6,195 nucleotides of DNA, taken from NCBI GenBank assembly GCA_900551195.1, contig URVD01000109.1, positions 1 to 6,195 of the forward strand. The letters run 5' to 3'. Under the pieces are notes generated by a model. The model did not search any database. It was not told where the DNA came from and saw nothing but the letters and a program-made list of their open reading frames with translations. A program made the translations under genes and the position numbers. Of the stretch, positions 1 through 6,195 are shown piece by piece; position 1 is the stretch's first letter, and the number at the start of each line of letters is the position of its first letter. This stretch comes from an uncultured Collinsella sp. GTDB taxonomy: Bacteria; Actinomycetota; Coriobacteriia; Coriobacteriales; Coriobacteriaceae.

Positions 1-1361
1 GCGCACTCGTTGGGGCCGTGCATCTGGCCGCCCCATGGGGGCAGCTCCAGGCCGGTCTCCTCGGGGCCAAACGAGACGGCGCGGGCAAAGTTGCGCGCGT
101 ACGTGCCGCCGCCCATGGCAAAGGGCTCAGCATGCTTGCCCGTAAACTCGTTATAGGTATCAATAAGCGCCTTCACGGCCGGATCGTCGGCAGAGACCGA
201 GAACGGCACCTTCGCACGACCCACACGGCACGTCACGCCAAAACGGCCCACGAGCGGATCGAGCTGCTCGCGGATGGTATCGGCACTCGTGCTGTCGGGG
301 AAGCGCACGTCGATGACCTGCTCAATATGGCCATCCGCCACGCGGATGACGCCAGCGTTGCAGGTAAGCGGGCCAAACGCCGGACTCGTCGCATCGATAC
401 CTAGGCCGCGGCCATAGGCATCCGCATGCACAAAGGCCAGGAACTTGACGAACTCGTGCTCGGCAGGCGTCAGCAGGCGCTCGTCGCGTGCACCAAACGC
501 GTCTTCGGCCTCGCGCAGATACGACACGATCAGGCCGACGGCGTTGATGGTGCCCTCAGGCATCGAAGCGTGGCCGCCAATACCGTGGGCGAAAATCTGC
601 GCATGCCCGTTATCAAGCGCCGTGATCTCCAGGCGGTCGGCGTTCTCAACGGGCGCCGGCAGTTCATCGGCGGCAATCGCGAGCTCGCAGATGGACTGCG
701 ACGGAATGGCATTGCTCGCCTCGGAGCCGCTCCACGACACGATGCGCCCGCCGTCGATCTTGGGACTCACGAACGTCGCCCCAAACTGGCCCTTCTCGGC
801 ATTGCAGACCGGAAACTCGGCATCGGGCGTAAACAAAAAGTCGGGGTCTGCGTGGTTCTCCAGATAATGGTGAACGTCGGACATGCCCACTTCCTCATCG
901 CAGCCCAGCAGCGCGCGGAAAGTATAGCGCGGGGTAATGCCGTGCTTGAGCAGATAGGCGCCGGCGTAGAGTGACAGCACCGCCGGACCCTTGTCGTCGA
1001 TAACGCCGCGGCCGAGCAGCCAGCCCTCGCGACGCTCCAGCGCAAACGGGTCGGTGTTCCAGCCCGGGCCGGCGGGCACCACGTCCACGTGGCAGATGGT
1101 CGCGAGCTGCTTGTCGCCGCGGCCAGGGATATCGGCAATGCCCACATAGCCCTCGTCGTCGCTCGTCTGATAGCCAAGCTTCTGCGCGATGCCGAGCGCA
1201 CAGTCGAGCGCGTCACGGACCGGGCGGCCAAACGGCGCGCCGGGCTCCGCATCGGCAGCAACGGCCACGGACGGATAGCTCACCAGCTGCTCGATATCGG
1301 CGACGACATCTTCCCAGACCTCGTCGACATACTCAGCGACGCTCTGCTCCACCTGATTCAT
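1..1361 (-). CDS. pepV: PepV/Sapep-type M20 metallo-dipeptidase, 3' end outside window
   Basis: Cytoplasmic dinuclear-metal dipeptidase of peptidase family M20 that hydrolyses a range of dipeptides. From ATG at 1361 the frame stays open for 453 codons to the left edge; PepV enzymes are about 470 residues, so only a short tail is missing. Visible metal and catalytic residues in family order: H91 and D93 (CHVDVVPAGPGW), D123 (GRGVIDDKGP), E156-E157 (CDEEVG), D180 (TPDAEFP), H264 (GGHASMPEG, lid-domain transition-state His), the GGGTYAR signature at 417-423, and H448 (QMHGPNE). These match the PepV ligand set, so the enzyme looks active. The start is supported by AAGGAGG at 1368-1374, 6 nt upstream. 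The HAD gene ends 54 nt upstream on the same strand with no convincing terminator between, so co-transcription is likely. Family assignment is secure; exact substrate is inferred. Confidence 0.93.
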   Translation of the reverse strand, partial: MNQVEQSVAEYVDEVWEDVVADIEQLVSYPSVAVAADAEPGAPFGRPVRDALDCALGIAQKLGYQTSDDEGYVGIADIPGRGDKQLATICHVDVVPAGPGWNTDPFALERREGWLLGRGVIDDKGPAVLSLYAGAYLLKHGITPRYTFRALLGCDEEVGMSDVHHYLENHADPDFLFTPDAEFPVCNAEKGQFGATFVSPKIDGGRIVSWSGSEASNAIPSQSICELAIAADELPAPVENADRLEITALDNGHAQIFAHGIGGHASMPEGTINAVGLIVSYLREAEDAFGARDERLLTPAEHEFVKFLAFVHADAYGRGLGIDATSPAFGPLTCNAGVIRVADGHIEQVIDVRFPDSTSADTIREQLDPLVGRFGVTCRVGRAKVPFSVSADDPAVKALIDTYNEFTGKHAEPFAMGGGTYARNFARAVSFGPEETGLELPPWGGQMHGPNEC

Positions 1362-1415
1362 AGACTGCCTCCTTACCAATGAGCGGCAAGCGTACCCGCC
1401 CCTCACATTTAGTTC

Positions 1416-2078
1416 CTAGATAGAGAAAAGTTTAGCAAGCTCGGCCACCGAGTGCACCACTGCATCGGCACCCGCCGCCTCATGCTCACCCGGCGCCGCC
1501 GCGCCCGAATAGATGCCGATGCACGGCACGCCCATTGCGTGCGCGCCCTCCACATCGTTAAAGCGATCGCCGATCATCACGGCATCGTCGGCCGTCGCGC
1601 CGAGCGCCGCCAGGGCATCGCGGACCGAATCGGCCTTGGTCTCGCGTCCCTGCGGCGGATTCATGCCAATCACCGCCTCAAACTGAGAGAGCCCGAGCTC
1701 ATGCACCATGTCGATGCACTTGGCCTCCATGCGCGACGTCGCCACGGCCATACGTTTGCCTTGGGCGACCAACCCATCCAGCAGCTCGGGGACCCCATTG
1801 AACACGGGATACTCCTCCGGTCCCAGTTCATCAAAAAAGGCGCGGTACTCATCGGCCACCACAAGCGACTCCTCGCGGGAAAAGCCGTAAAAGTCGTGAA
1901 AGCTCTTCCACAGGGGCGGCCCGATCATGCGGCGCAGGTCACCCATCTGCGTCTCCGAAAACCCGCGCGCAGCCAGCGTCTTGCGCGTCGAGGTCATCAC
2001 TGCCCGACCCGTATCGGCCACCGTGCCGTCAAAATCGAACAGCACAACCGGCCGCTCGCAAAGTTGCAATGCCGCCAT
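1416..2078 (-). CDS. HAD-superfamily hydrolase, phosphoglycolate-phosphatase/5'-nucleotidase-like
   Basis: A 220-residue cytoplasmic phosphatase of the haloacid dehalogenase superfamily. All four motifs are present: motif I DFDGT with nucleophile D15 and acid/base D17; motif II VATS with T114 or S115; K148 of motif III; and motif IV GDRFND at 170-175 with Mg-binding D171 and D175. The helical cap (about 20-90) carries IGPPLWKSFHDFYG, typical of the Gph-like subgroup whose members are annotated as phosphoglycolate phosphatases or HAD 5'-nucleotidases. The real substrate cannot be told from sequence. I chose ATG 2078, with AGAAGG 6 nt upstream; an in-frame GTG at 2084 behind GAGG is also possible and adds only two residues. 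It lies upstream of the dipeptidase on the same strand and diverges from degV. Confidence 0.9.
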   Translation of the reverse strand: MAALQLCERPVVLFDFDGTVADTGRAVMTSTRKTLAARGFSETQMGDLRRMIGPPLWKSFHDFYGFSREESLVVADEYRAFFDELGPEEYPVFNGVPELLDGLVAQGKRMAVATSRMEAKCIDMVHELGLSQFEAVIGMNPPQGRETKADSVRDALAALGATADDAVMIGDRFNDVEGAHAMGVPCIGIYSGAAAPGEHEAAGADAVVHSVAELAKLFSI

Positions 2079-2127
2079 CGGCACCCTTCTTCCTCAGTTG
2101 ATGATTTCCACACCACCGCTTCAAACT

Positions 2128-2149
2128 GTTGACTATTCAACAATTGAAC
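2128..2149. promoter_or_regulatory. Overlapping inverted repeats, possible operator
   Basis: Two overlapping perfect inverted repeats lie between the divergent HAD and degV genes. GTTGA (2128-2132) pairs with TCAAC (2137-2141) over 4 nt, and TTCAA (2136-2140) pairs with TTGAA (2144-2148) over 3 nt. The stretch is AT-rich in a GC-rich neighbourhood and sits just upstream of the candidate degV -10 box. This is the form expected of a repressor or activator site, but no regulator can be named. Confidence 0.3.
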
Positions 2150-2172
2150 CTAGCAATGTAGAGCAACTCCAC

Positions 2173-2178
2173 TATACT
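2173..2178 (+). promoter_or_regulatory. Candidate degV -10 box (TATACT)
   Basis: TATACT differs from the TATAAT consensus at one position and lies 57 nt before the preferred degV start. No good -35 hexamer is present at 16-18 nt spacing; the TTGAAC at 2144-2149 is 23 nt away, too far. A weak or activator-dependent promoter is inferred. Confidence 0.35.
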
Positions 2179-2234
2179 TGTCGCAATTTGCTCTCAGAAG
2201 GCGGCGCATGAGCGCCCCAACGAAAGGTGCAACT

Positions 2235-3095
2235 ATGTCTTTTGCCATCATAACCGACTCCACGTCGGACATCTCTCCCGCCCGCGCCCAAGAGCTCGGT
2301 ATTTACGTGATTCCGCTGCATGTGATTATCGAAGGCGAGGACCTACTCGACCAGGTGCAGATTACCGCTCAGGAGTACGTCGAGCGCATGGCTGGCTCCG
2401 AGCAGCTGCCGCACACGTCGCAGCCGAGCGCCGGCGAGTTCAAGGCACTCTTTGACCGTGTGCTCGCCGACGGCCACGATAGCGCGATCTTTATCTCGCT
2501 GTGCAGCGAGTGGTCCGCCTGCTATGCCAACGCTTGCCAGGTGGCCGACACCCACGAGCTCGACGTGCGCTGCATCGATTCGCGCACCGGCTCGGGCGCC
2601 GAGGGTCTGCTGGTGGAGTACGCGCTTGCCATGCGCAAGGACGGCCGCAGCTTGGACGAGACCGAGGCGCAGATCCGAGCGACCCTGCCCGATGCCCACC
2701 TGCTGCTAATTCCCCGCACGCTCGAGAACCTCGTTAAGAACGGCCGCGCGCCCAAGCTCGCCGGCCAGCTGACGCAGATGCTCAACATTCGCCTGGCCGT
2801 TTCGCCGGAGTGGAAATCGGGCGAGATCAAGGCCGTCAAAAAGGGCCGCGGCGCCAAGCGCATCGTCGCCAACACCATGGCCGATTGCCTCGCATTTTTG
2901 ACCGAGCATCCAGGCTCCAGCGTGCGCGTGCTCACAACCGGCGCCGCCGAGGAGCAGGAACTTGTTAACCAGGCGCTCGCAGGCCGGGACTACGTAGACG
3001 CCGGCACCGGCCCCATCGGCTGCACCATCGCCACCCACGTAGGCGTGGACGCCATAGCCATCAGCTATTGCCCCCGCTACCAACCCATCCACTAG
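2235..3095 (+). CDS. DegV family fatty-acid-binding protein (FakB-like)
   Basis: A 286-residue DegV (EDD-fold) protein. The family binds a single fatty acid in the cytoplasm and, in characterised cases (FakB), presents it to the kinase FakA to make acyl-phosphate for phospholipid synthesis. Seen here: the N-terminal strand and turn ITDSTSDIS (6-14), the fatty-acid carboxylate motif TSQPS (61-65), ISLCSEWSACYANA (87-100, the usual SSxLSGTY region), DSRTGSGAEGLL, the LENLVKNGRAP segment, and a C-terminal THVG (267-270) that corresponds to the family's HxGPGA loop but reads HVGVDA. ATG 2235 starts exactly where homologues do and has AAAGG 7 nt upstream. An in-frame ATG at 2208, also with a good AGAAGG 6 nt upstream, would add nine residues. 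No FakA gene is in view, so the partner is inferred. It is the only plus-strand gene here and is apparently monocistronic. Confidence 0.93.
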   Translation: MSFAIITDSTSDISPARAQELGIYVIPLHVIIEGEDLLDQVQITAQEYVERMAGSEQLPHTSQPSAGEFKALFDRVLADGHDSAIFISLCSEWSACYANACQVADTHELDVRCIDSRTGSGAEGLLVEYALAMRKDGRSLDETEAQIRATLPDAHLLLIPRTLENLVKNGRAPKLAGQLTQMLNIRLAVSPEWKSGEIKAVKKGRGAKRIVANTMADCLAFLTEHPGSSVRVLTTGAAEEQELVNQALAGRDYVDAGTGPIGCTIATHVGVDAIAISYCPRYQPIH

Positions 3096-3110
3096 GGGCA
3101 CCTTTACCAC

Positions 3111-3173
3111 TTGCGGTGGAATAGGGACTGTTTTTGGCTTATCAGCCGCAAATCAATCCCTATTCCACCGCAA
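3111..3173. repeat. Perfect 17-bp inverted repeat forming a long hairpin after degV
   Basis: TTGCGGTGGAATAGGGA (3111-3127) is perfectly complementary to 3157-3173. The 29-nt interior carries T5 and a further GGCT/AGCC stem with a 4-nt loop (3136-3147), so most of the 63 nt can fold into one long imperfect hairpin. It lies between the convergent degV and toxin genes, within both 3' ends. Neither strand has a T-run after the outer stem, so it is not a classical intrinsic terminator, although it could protect or end both transcripts. It shares TAGGGACTGT (3122-3131) with the element at the right edge of the window, which suggests a dispersed palindromic repeat family rather than a unique site. 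Confidence 0.8.
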
Positions 3174-3188
3174 CTTAGAAATCGGCGA

Positions 3189-3497
3189 TCAGCCCAGCGG
3201 ACCCTGAAACAGTTCCTGATGAGTGCCCATTCTCACCAGCCTAATCACTGGGTTAGTCTTATGGGGAAGATAAAGAACGACCACATCGACCAAGCCATCG
3301 GATAGGTGGAAATCGATGTGGCCGTTGTAGTTTCCGCCCGGGTTTGAGAGCTCGTGGGCGCCATACTCCGCCGGAAGTGACCCATGAGCCACAAGCTCTG
3401 CAACCGCCGCTTTAAACTCACTTTTTAGCTGCGGATGCATGCGCATCGTTCGTTTGTAGTCCACCTTAAATTGAGCCTCGACTTTAATCTCGAACAT
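3189..3497 (-). CDS. Type II toxin, YafQ-like mRNA interferase (RelE/ParE superfamily)
   Basis: A 102-residue toxin of the RelE superfamily, closest to YafQ, whose members cut mRNA on the translating ribosome. Residues matching the YafQ active site are visible in order: H48 (GAHEL), H64 and nearby D67 (IDFHLSD), H93 and F97 in the C-terminal RMGTHQELF signature. The first 40 residues form the expected basic helical hairpin (FKVDYKRTMRMHPQLKSEF). No key residue is obviously lost, so the toxin is probably functional. The start at 3497 follows the antitoxin stop by only 2 nt, and its ribosome binding site GAGGAA lies inside the last antitoxin codons, so translation is coupled. GC content is lower than in neighbouring genes (about 47-50 percent in sampled 60-nt blocks versus high sixties in tgt), which hints at horizontal acquisition. 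Confidence 0.9.
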   Translation of the reverse strand: MFEIKVEAQFKVDYKRTMRMHPQLKSEFKAAVAELVAHGSLPAEYGAHELSNPGGNYNGHIDFHLSDGLVDVVVLYLPHKTNPVIRLVRMGTHQELFQGPLG

Positions 3498-3499
3498 CG

Positions 3500-3799
3500 C
3501 TATTCCTCATCGAGGAATGACATAAGCTCATCAGCGTTATTGAATGACAGGCTATCGTCCGGCAAAATCCCCAGCTCATGAGCCTCGGCGATCACCATGG
3601 CGCGCCTCGTCACCTCGTTGGGCACCTCCGCCCTTCCTACAATCTCAAAAGGAATCTTTCGCTGATTTACCAGCTGCCGAACGGCAAGATTGAGATAGGA
3701 ATTGAGGCTGAGGCCGACCGAATCCAAGAACTCAGTCGCCTGCTCCTTGAGCCCCTCTTCGATTCGAACCGTCGTAGGCTTAACTGTTGCTGTAGACAT
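3500..3799 (-). CDS. Type II antitoxin, RelB/DinJ family
   Basis: A 99-residue antitoxin paired with the downstream YafQ-like toxin. The N-terminal TTVRIEEGLKEQATEFLDSVGLSLNSYLNLAVRQL region (about 9-43) has the ribbon-helix-helix pattern of RelB/DinJ: a beta strand that contacts DNA, then two helices for dimerisation. QRKIPFEIV follows, matching the conserved LPF segment of DinJ. The acidic C-terminus (NNADELMSFLDEE) would wrap and neutralise the toxin. Family members repress their own operon, alone or with the toxin. ATG 3799 has AGGAGG (3806-3811 on the plus strand as CCTCCT) 6 nt upstream. A near-perfect palindrome about 50 nt upstream is the natural candidate operator. Confidence 0.9.
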   Translation of the reverse strand: MSTATVKPTTVRIEEGLKEQATEFLDSVGLSLNSYLNLAVRQLVNQRKIPFEIVGRAEVPNEVTRRAMVIAEAHELGILPDDSLSFNNADELMSFLDEE

Positions 3800-3830
3800 T
3801 TGCGACCTCCTCGCCCTCGTCTTTTACACC

Positions 3831-3836
3831 AGTATA
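3831..3836 (-). promoter_or_regulatory. Candidate -10 box of the toxin-antitoxin operon (TATACT)
   Basis: On the minus strand TATACT lies 31 nt before the antitoxin ATG, which predicts a leader of about 25 nt. At 17 nt spacing the -35 position would fall at 3854-3859, inside the left arm of the palindrome, and it matches consensus poorly. A second AT-rich candidate, TATATT, lies a few bases further upstream. Assignment is by position and sequence only. Confidence 0.4.
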
Positions 3837-3846
3837 CCCAATATAA

Positions 3847-3882
3847 ATGGCAATCTGATGTTAGATAACATCAGATTGCCAT
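3847..3882. promoter_or_regulatory. Perfect 17-bp palindrome, likely antitoxin operator and/or terminator
   Basis: ATGGCAATCTGATGTTA (3847-3863) is exactly complementary to 3866-3882 with a 2-nt centre. It occupies the -35 region of the toxin-antitoxin operon, so binding there would block RNA polymerase; this fits autorepression by a ribbon-helix-helix antitoxin. It also lies 31 nt beyond the stop of the LOG gene, and on the minus strand the stem is followed by TTTATATT, so it could act as a weak intrinsic terminator for that gene. The two roles are not exclusive. Confidence 0.55.
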
Positions 3883-3912
3883 GCGTATTCATGTCGCGTG
3901 GGCACGATTGAT

Positions 3913-4671
3913 CTACATCAGCCCGCTGAGCGCAATGTCAACGGCCTCGTTGAGGTCGTCGGTAATGTGTACCAGATCCGGATCGAGCGGGCTAATCATA
4001 CCGGTGCTCATCACCGGGCCGTTGAGCCAGTCGAATAGGCCCTGCCAGTACTCGGTGCCCACCAGCACGAGCGGCATGCGCTTGACCTTGTGTGTCTGCA
4101 CCAGCGTGAGCACCTCAAACATTTCGTCGAGCGTACCAAAACCTCCGGGAAACACGATGGCACCCGAGCTGTATTTGACGAACATGGTCTTGCGCACAAA
4201 GAAGTAACGGAAGTCCATGCCGAGGTTCACGTATTTATTGAGCCCCTGCTCGTGCGGCAATTCAATGCCCAGGCCAACTGACTTGCCGTTGACACTCGCC
4301 GCTCCCCTGTTGGCCGCTTCCATGATGCCGGGGCCGCCACCGGTGATGACCGCCACGCCACGTTGCGCGATCTTGCGCCCGACGGTACGCGCCGCCTTGT
4401 AGAGCGGATCGGTCTTGGGCGTGCGGGCGCTACCGAAGATGGTCACCGCAGGACCAAGCTCGGCAAGCGCGCCGAAGCCATCGACAAACTCGGCCTGAAT
4501 GCGCAGCACGCGCCACGGGTCGGCATGCAGCCAGTCGGTCGAGTCCTCGGGCGCCAGCAGGTTGGCGTAGGTGTTGTCCTTAGGAATCATGGGGCCGCGC
4601 ATGACCACGGGGCCGCGGCGGTACGTCTCGTCGTAGACAGGCTCGCCCTCGACGTTCTCATTCTTAATCAT
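3913..4671 (-). CDS. LOG family protein, TIGR00730-type Rossmann-fold nucleotide phosphoribohydrolase
   Basis: A 252-residue lysine-decarboxylase-like (LOG) protein. Characterised members cleave the N-glycosidic bond of nucleoside 5'-monophosphates, releasing free base and ribose 5-phosphate; in plants and some bacteria the substrate is a cytokinin nucleotide. Seen here: the Rossmann start VTIFGSAR (76-83), the phosphate-binding GGGPGIMEAANRGA (111-124), catalytic R160-K161, and the hallmark PGGFGTLDE (175-183) with catalytic E183. An N-terminal extension of about 70 residues precedes the core. Whether the substrate is cytokinin-like or a general nucleotide cannot be told. ATG 4671 is chosen because AGGAG lies 5 nt upstream; an open in-frame extension to 4743 reads through the terminator hairpin and has no such site. 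It lies downstream of tgt on the same strand, separated by about 210 nt. Confidence 0.9.
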   Translation of the reverse strand: MIKNENVEGEPVYDETYRRGPVVMRGPMIPKDNTYANLLAPEDSTDWLHADPWRVLRIQAEFVDGFGALAELGPAVTIFGSARTPKTDPLYKAARTVGRKIAQRGVAVITGGGPGIMEAANRGAASVNGKSVGLGIELPHEQGLNKYVNLGMDFRYFFVRKTMFVKYSSGAIVFPGGFGTLDEMFEVLTLVQTHKVKRMPLVLVGTEYWQGLFDWLNGPVMSTGMISPLDPDLVHITDDLNEAVDIALSGLM

Positions 4672-4687
4672 GGGTACTCCTATCGAG

Positions 4688-4735
4688 AAAAAGAAAAGCG
4701 GGCGGGGTCGACGCCATGCGCCAAACACCCGCCCG
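4688..4735 (-). terminator. Intrinsic terminator between tgt and the LOG gene
   Basis: On the minus strand CGGGCGGG (4735-4728) pairs perfectly with CCCGCCCG (4706-4699) around a 21-nt loop, followed by C-TTTT-C-TTTTT (4698-4688). This is a strong GC stem plus U-tract. It is 150 nt past the tgt stop, but its U-tract ends only 6 nt before the LOG ribosome binding site (4681-4677). Any transcript that includes the LOG start must therefore pass it or begin after it. Confidence 0.75.
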
Positions 4736-4884
4736 AACATCAACTATTCGGTATGGTACCCACGTTGCATCAAGCGCTTGCAAGGCATCGGTCAGCGGTC
4801 GCGCAGCCGGCGTCAGCGAATGTGACGAGCAGCTGCCGCTCAACCTTTGCCGTTGCCCACGCTCTGCAAGCGTGCCTGTCGCCC
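4736..4884 (-). other. Gene-free stretch between tgt and the LOG terminator
   Basis: About 150 nt without a supported gene. Directly after the tgt stop lies a small perfect hairpin, CACGCT-TGCAG-AGCGTG on the minus strand, without a T-tail. Further on are the 10-bp palindrome CAAGCGCTTG (4771-4780) and CCGAA (4751-4747), which can pair with TTCGG (4737-4733) and so overlap the first arm of the terminator. I see no convincing promoter with both hexamers for the LOG gene. A 14-codon open frame at 4744-4788 lacks a ribosome binding site. Confidence 0.4.
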
Positions 4885-6024
<1,140 letters not shown>

Positions 6025-6061
6025 AAACTGGAACTCCTTGGTTGCGGTTCATACGCAGACC

Positions 6062-6067
6062 ATTATA
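6062..6067 (-). promoter_or_regulatory. tgt promoter -10 box (perfect TATAAT)
   Basis: The plus strand reads ATTATA, giving TATAAT on the minus strand 37 nt before the tgt start and predicting a leader of about 30 nt. No recognisable TTGACA-like hexamer occurs at 16-18 nt spacing, so the -35 contact is weak or absent. Confidence 0.55.
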
Positions 6068-6114
6068 CGGGCAACCAGCAAACCGCACCGACTCGACAGA
6101 AACTGATGCATTAA

Positions 6115-6126
6115 ACGACTAGTCGT
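6115..6126. repeat. 12-bp perfect palindrome upstream of tgt
   Basis: ACGACTAGTCGT equals its own reverse complement. It lies about 50 nt upstream of the tgt -10 box, outside the core promoter, and next to the repeat-like right edge of the window. It could be an operator or the foot of a small hairpin; nothing in the sequence decides. Confidence 0.35.
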
Positions 6127-6157
6127 CGAGGACAATCTTCAGCGCCATCTTGCAAAG

Positions 6158-6195
6158 AAGTGTCCCAATCTGCCGGCACTTAGGGACTGTCCCCA
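6158..6195. repeat. Palindrome-rich intergenic repeat, cut by the window edge
   Basis: Several interleaved inverted repeats occur within 38 nt: AAGTG (6158-6162) with CACTT (6177-6181); GTCCC (6162-6166) with GGGAC (6183-6187); the 8-bp palindrome TGCCGGCA (6171-6178); and GGGAC-T-GTCCC (6183-6193). The alternative pairings exclude one another. The 10-mer TAGGGACTGT (6181-6190) also occurs in the hairpin after degV (3122-3131). This resembles the REP-like palindromes that some bacteria spread through a single-strand transposase, though no transposase is in the window. Confidence 0.5.

Noticed and set aside
3111..3305. 64-codon plus-strand frame starting in the hairpin
   Set aside because: It starts with TTG inside the inverted repeat, lacks a ribosome binding site and runs antisense into the toxin gene.
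4672..4743. N-terminal extension of the LOG gene to ATG 4743
   Set aside because: It would be translated from the terminator stem and U-tract and has no good ribosome binding site, whereas ATG 4671 has AGGAG at 5 nt.
4752..4768. T-box-like string ACGTGGGTACC before the terminator
   Set aside because: The T-box consensus is GGGTGGNACCGCG; here an extra G breaks the match, the GCG is absent, no Stem I or specifier loop is seen, and the downstream gene is not an amino-acid or tRNA-synthetase gene.
4744..4788. 14-codon minus-strand leader frame MPCKRLMQRGYHTE ahead of the LOG terminator
   Set aside because: Its stop lies at a suggestive place before the hairpin, but there is no ribosome binding site and no run of a regulatory amino acid, so a peptide attenuator cannot be supported.
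6119..6195. C-terminal end of an unseen minus-strand gene (ALKIVLDD-stop)
   Set aside because: Only about 25 codons are visible and they run through interleaved palindromes shared with another intergenic site; repeat DNA is the simpler reading, so it is not listed as a CDS.

Overview
The window reads as a stretch of chromosomal housekeeping DNA from a high-GC, Gram-positive-like bacterium. The likeliest source is a gut member of the Coriobacteriia such as Collinsella. That assignment is inferred from the GC-rich coding style, strong AGGAGG-type ribosome binding sites, the gene families present and the style of the intergenic repeats; no rRNA or other diagnostic marker is present.

Layout, left to right. 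(1) A nearly complete PepV/Sapep-type M20 dipeptidase (minus, runs off the left edge; 453 codons visible) lies 54 nt downstream of (2) a HAD-superfamily phosphatase (minus); the two probably share a transcript. (3) A DegV-family fatty-acid-binding protein (plus) diverges from the HAD gene across about 150 nt that holds a -10-like box and overlapping operator-like inverted repeats. (4) A type II toxin-antitoxin pair follows on the minus strand: a RelB/DinJ-like antitoxin and, 2 nt downstream, a YafQ-like mRNA interferase. The pair has lower GC than its surroundings and sits between two different perfect 17-bp inverted repeats. (5) A LOG-family (TIGR00730-type) nucleotide phosphoribohydrolase (minus) has a strong intrinsic terminator hairpin ending only a few bases before its ribosome binding site. 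(6) tgt, tRNA-guanine transglycosylase (minus), is complete and has a perfect TATAAT box just upstream. (7) The right edge holds a short palindrome-rich intergenic repeat, cut by the window end, that shares the 10-mer TAGGGACTGT with the hairpin after degV.

No dramatic unknown system is visible: the protein-coding genes belong to known families. What deserves a second look is mostly intergenic. The candidates are the terminator placed immediately before the LOG ribosome binding site (possible attenuation), the near-perfect palindrome in the toxin-antitoxin promoter, the pair of GGGACTGT-containing palindromic repeats, and an altered base-pocket residue in Tgt. All gene-free stretches are shorter than 300 bases.
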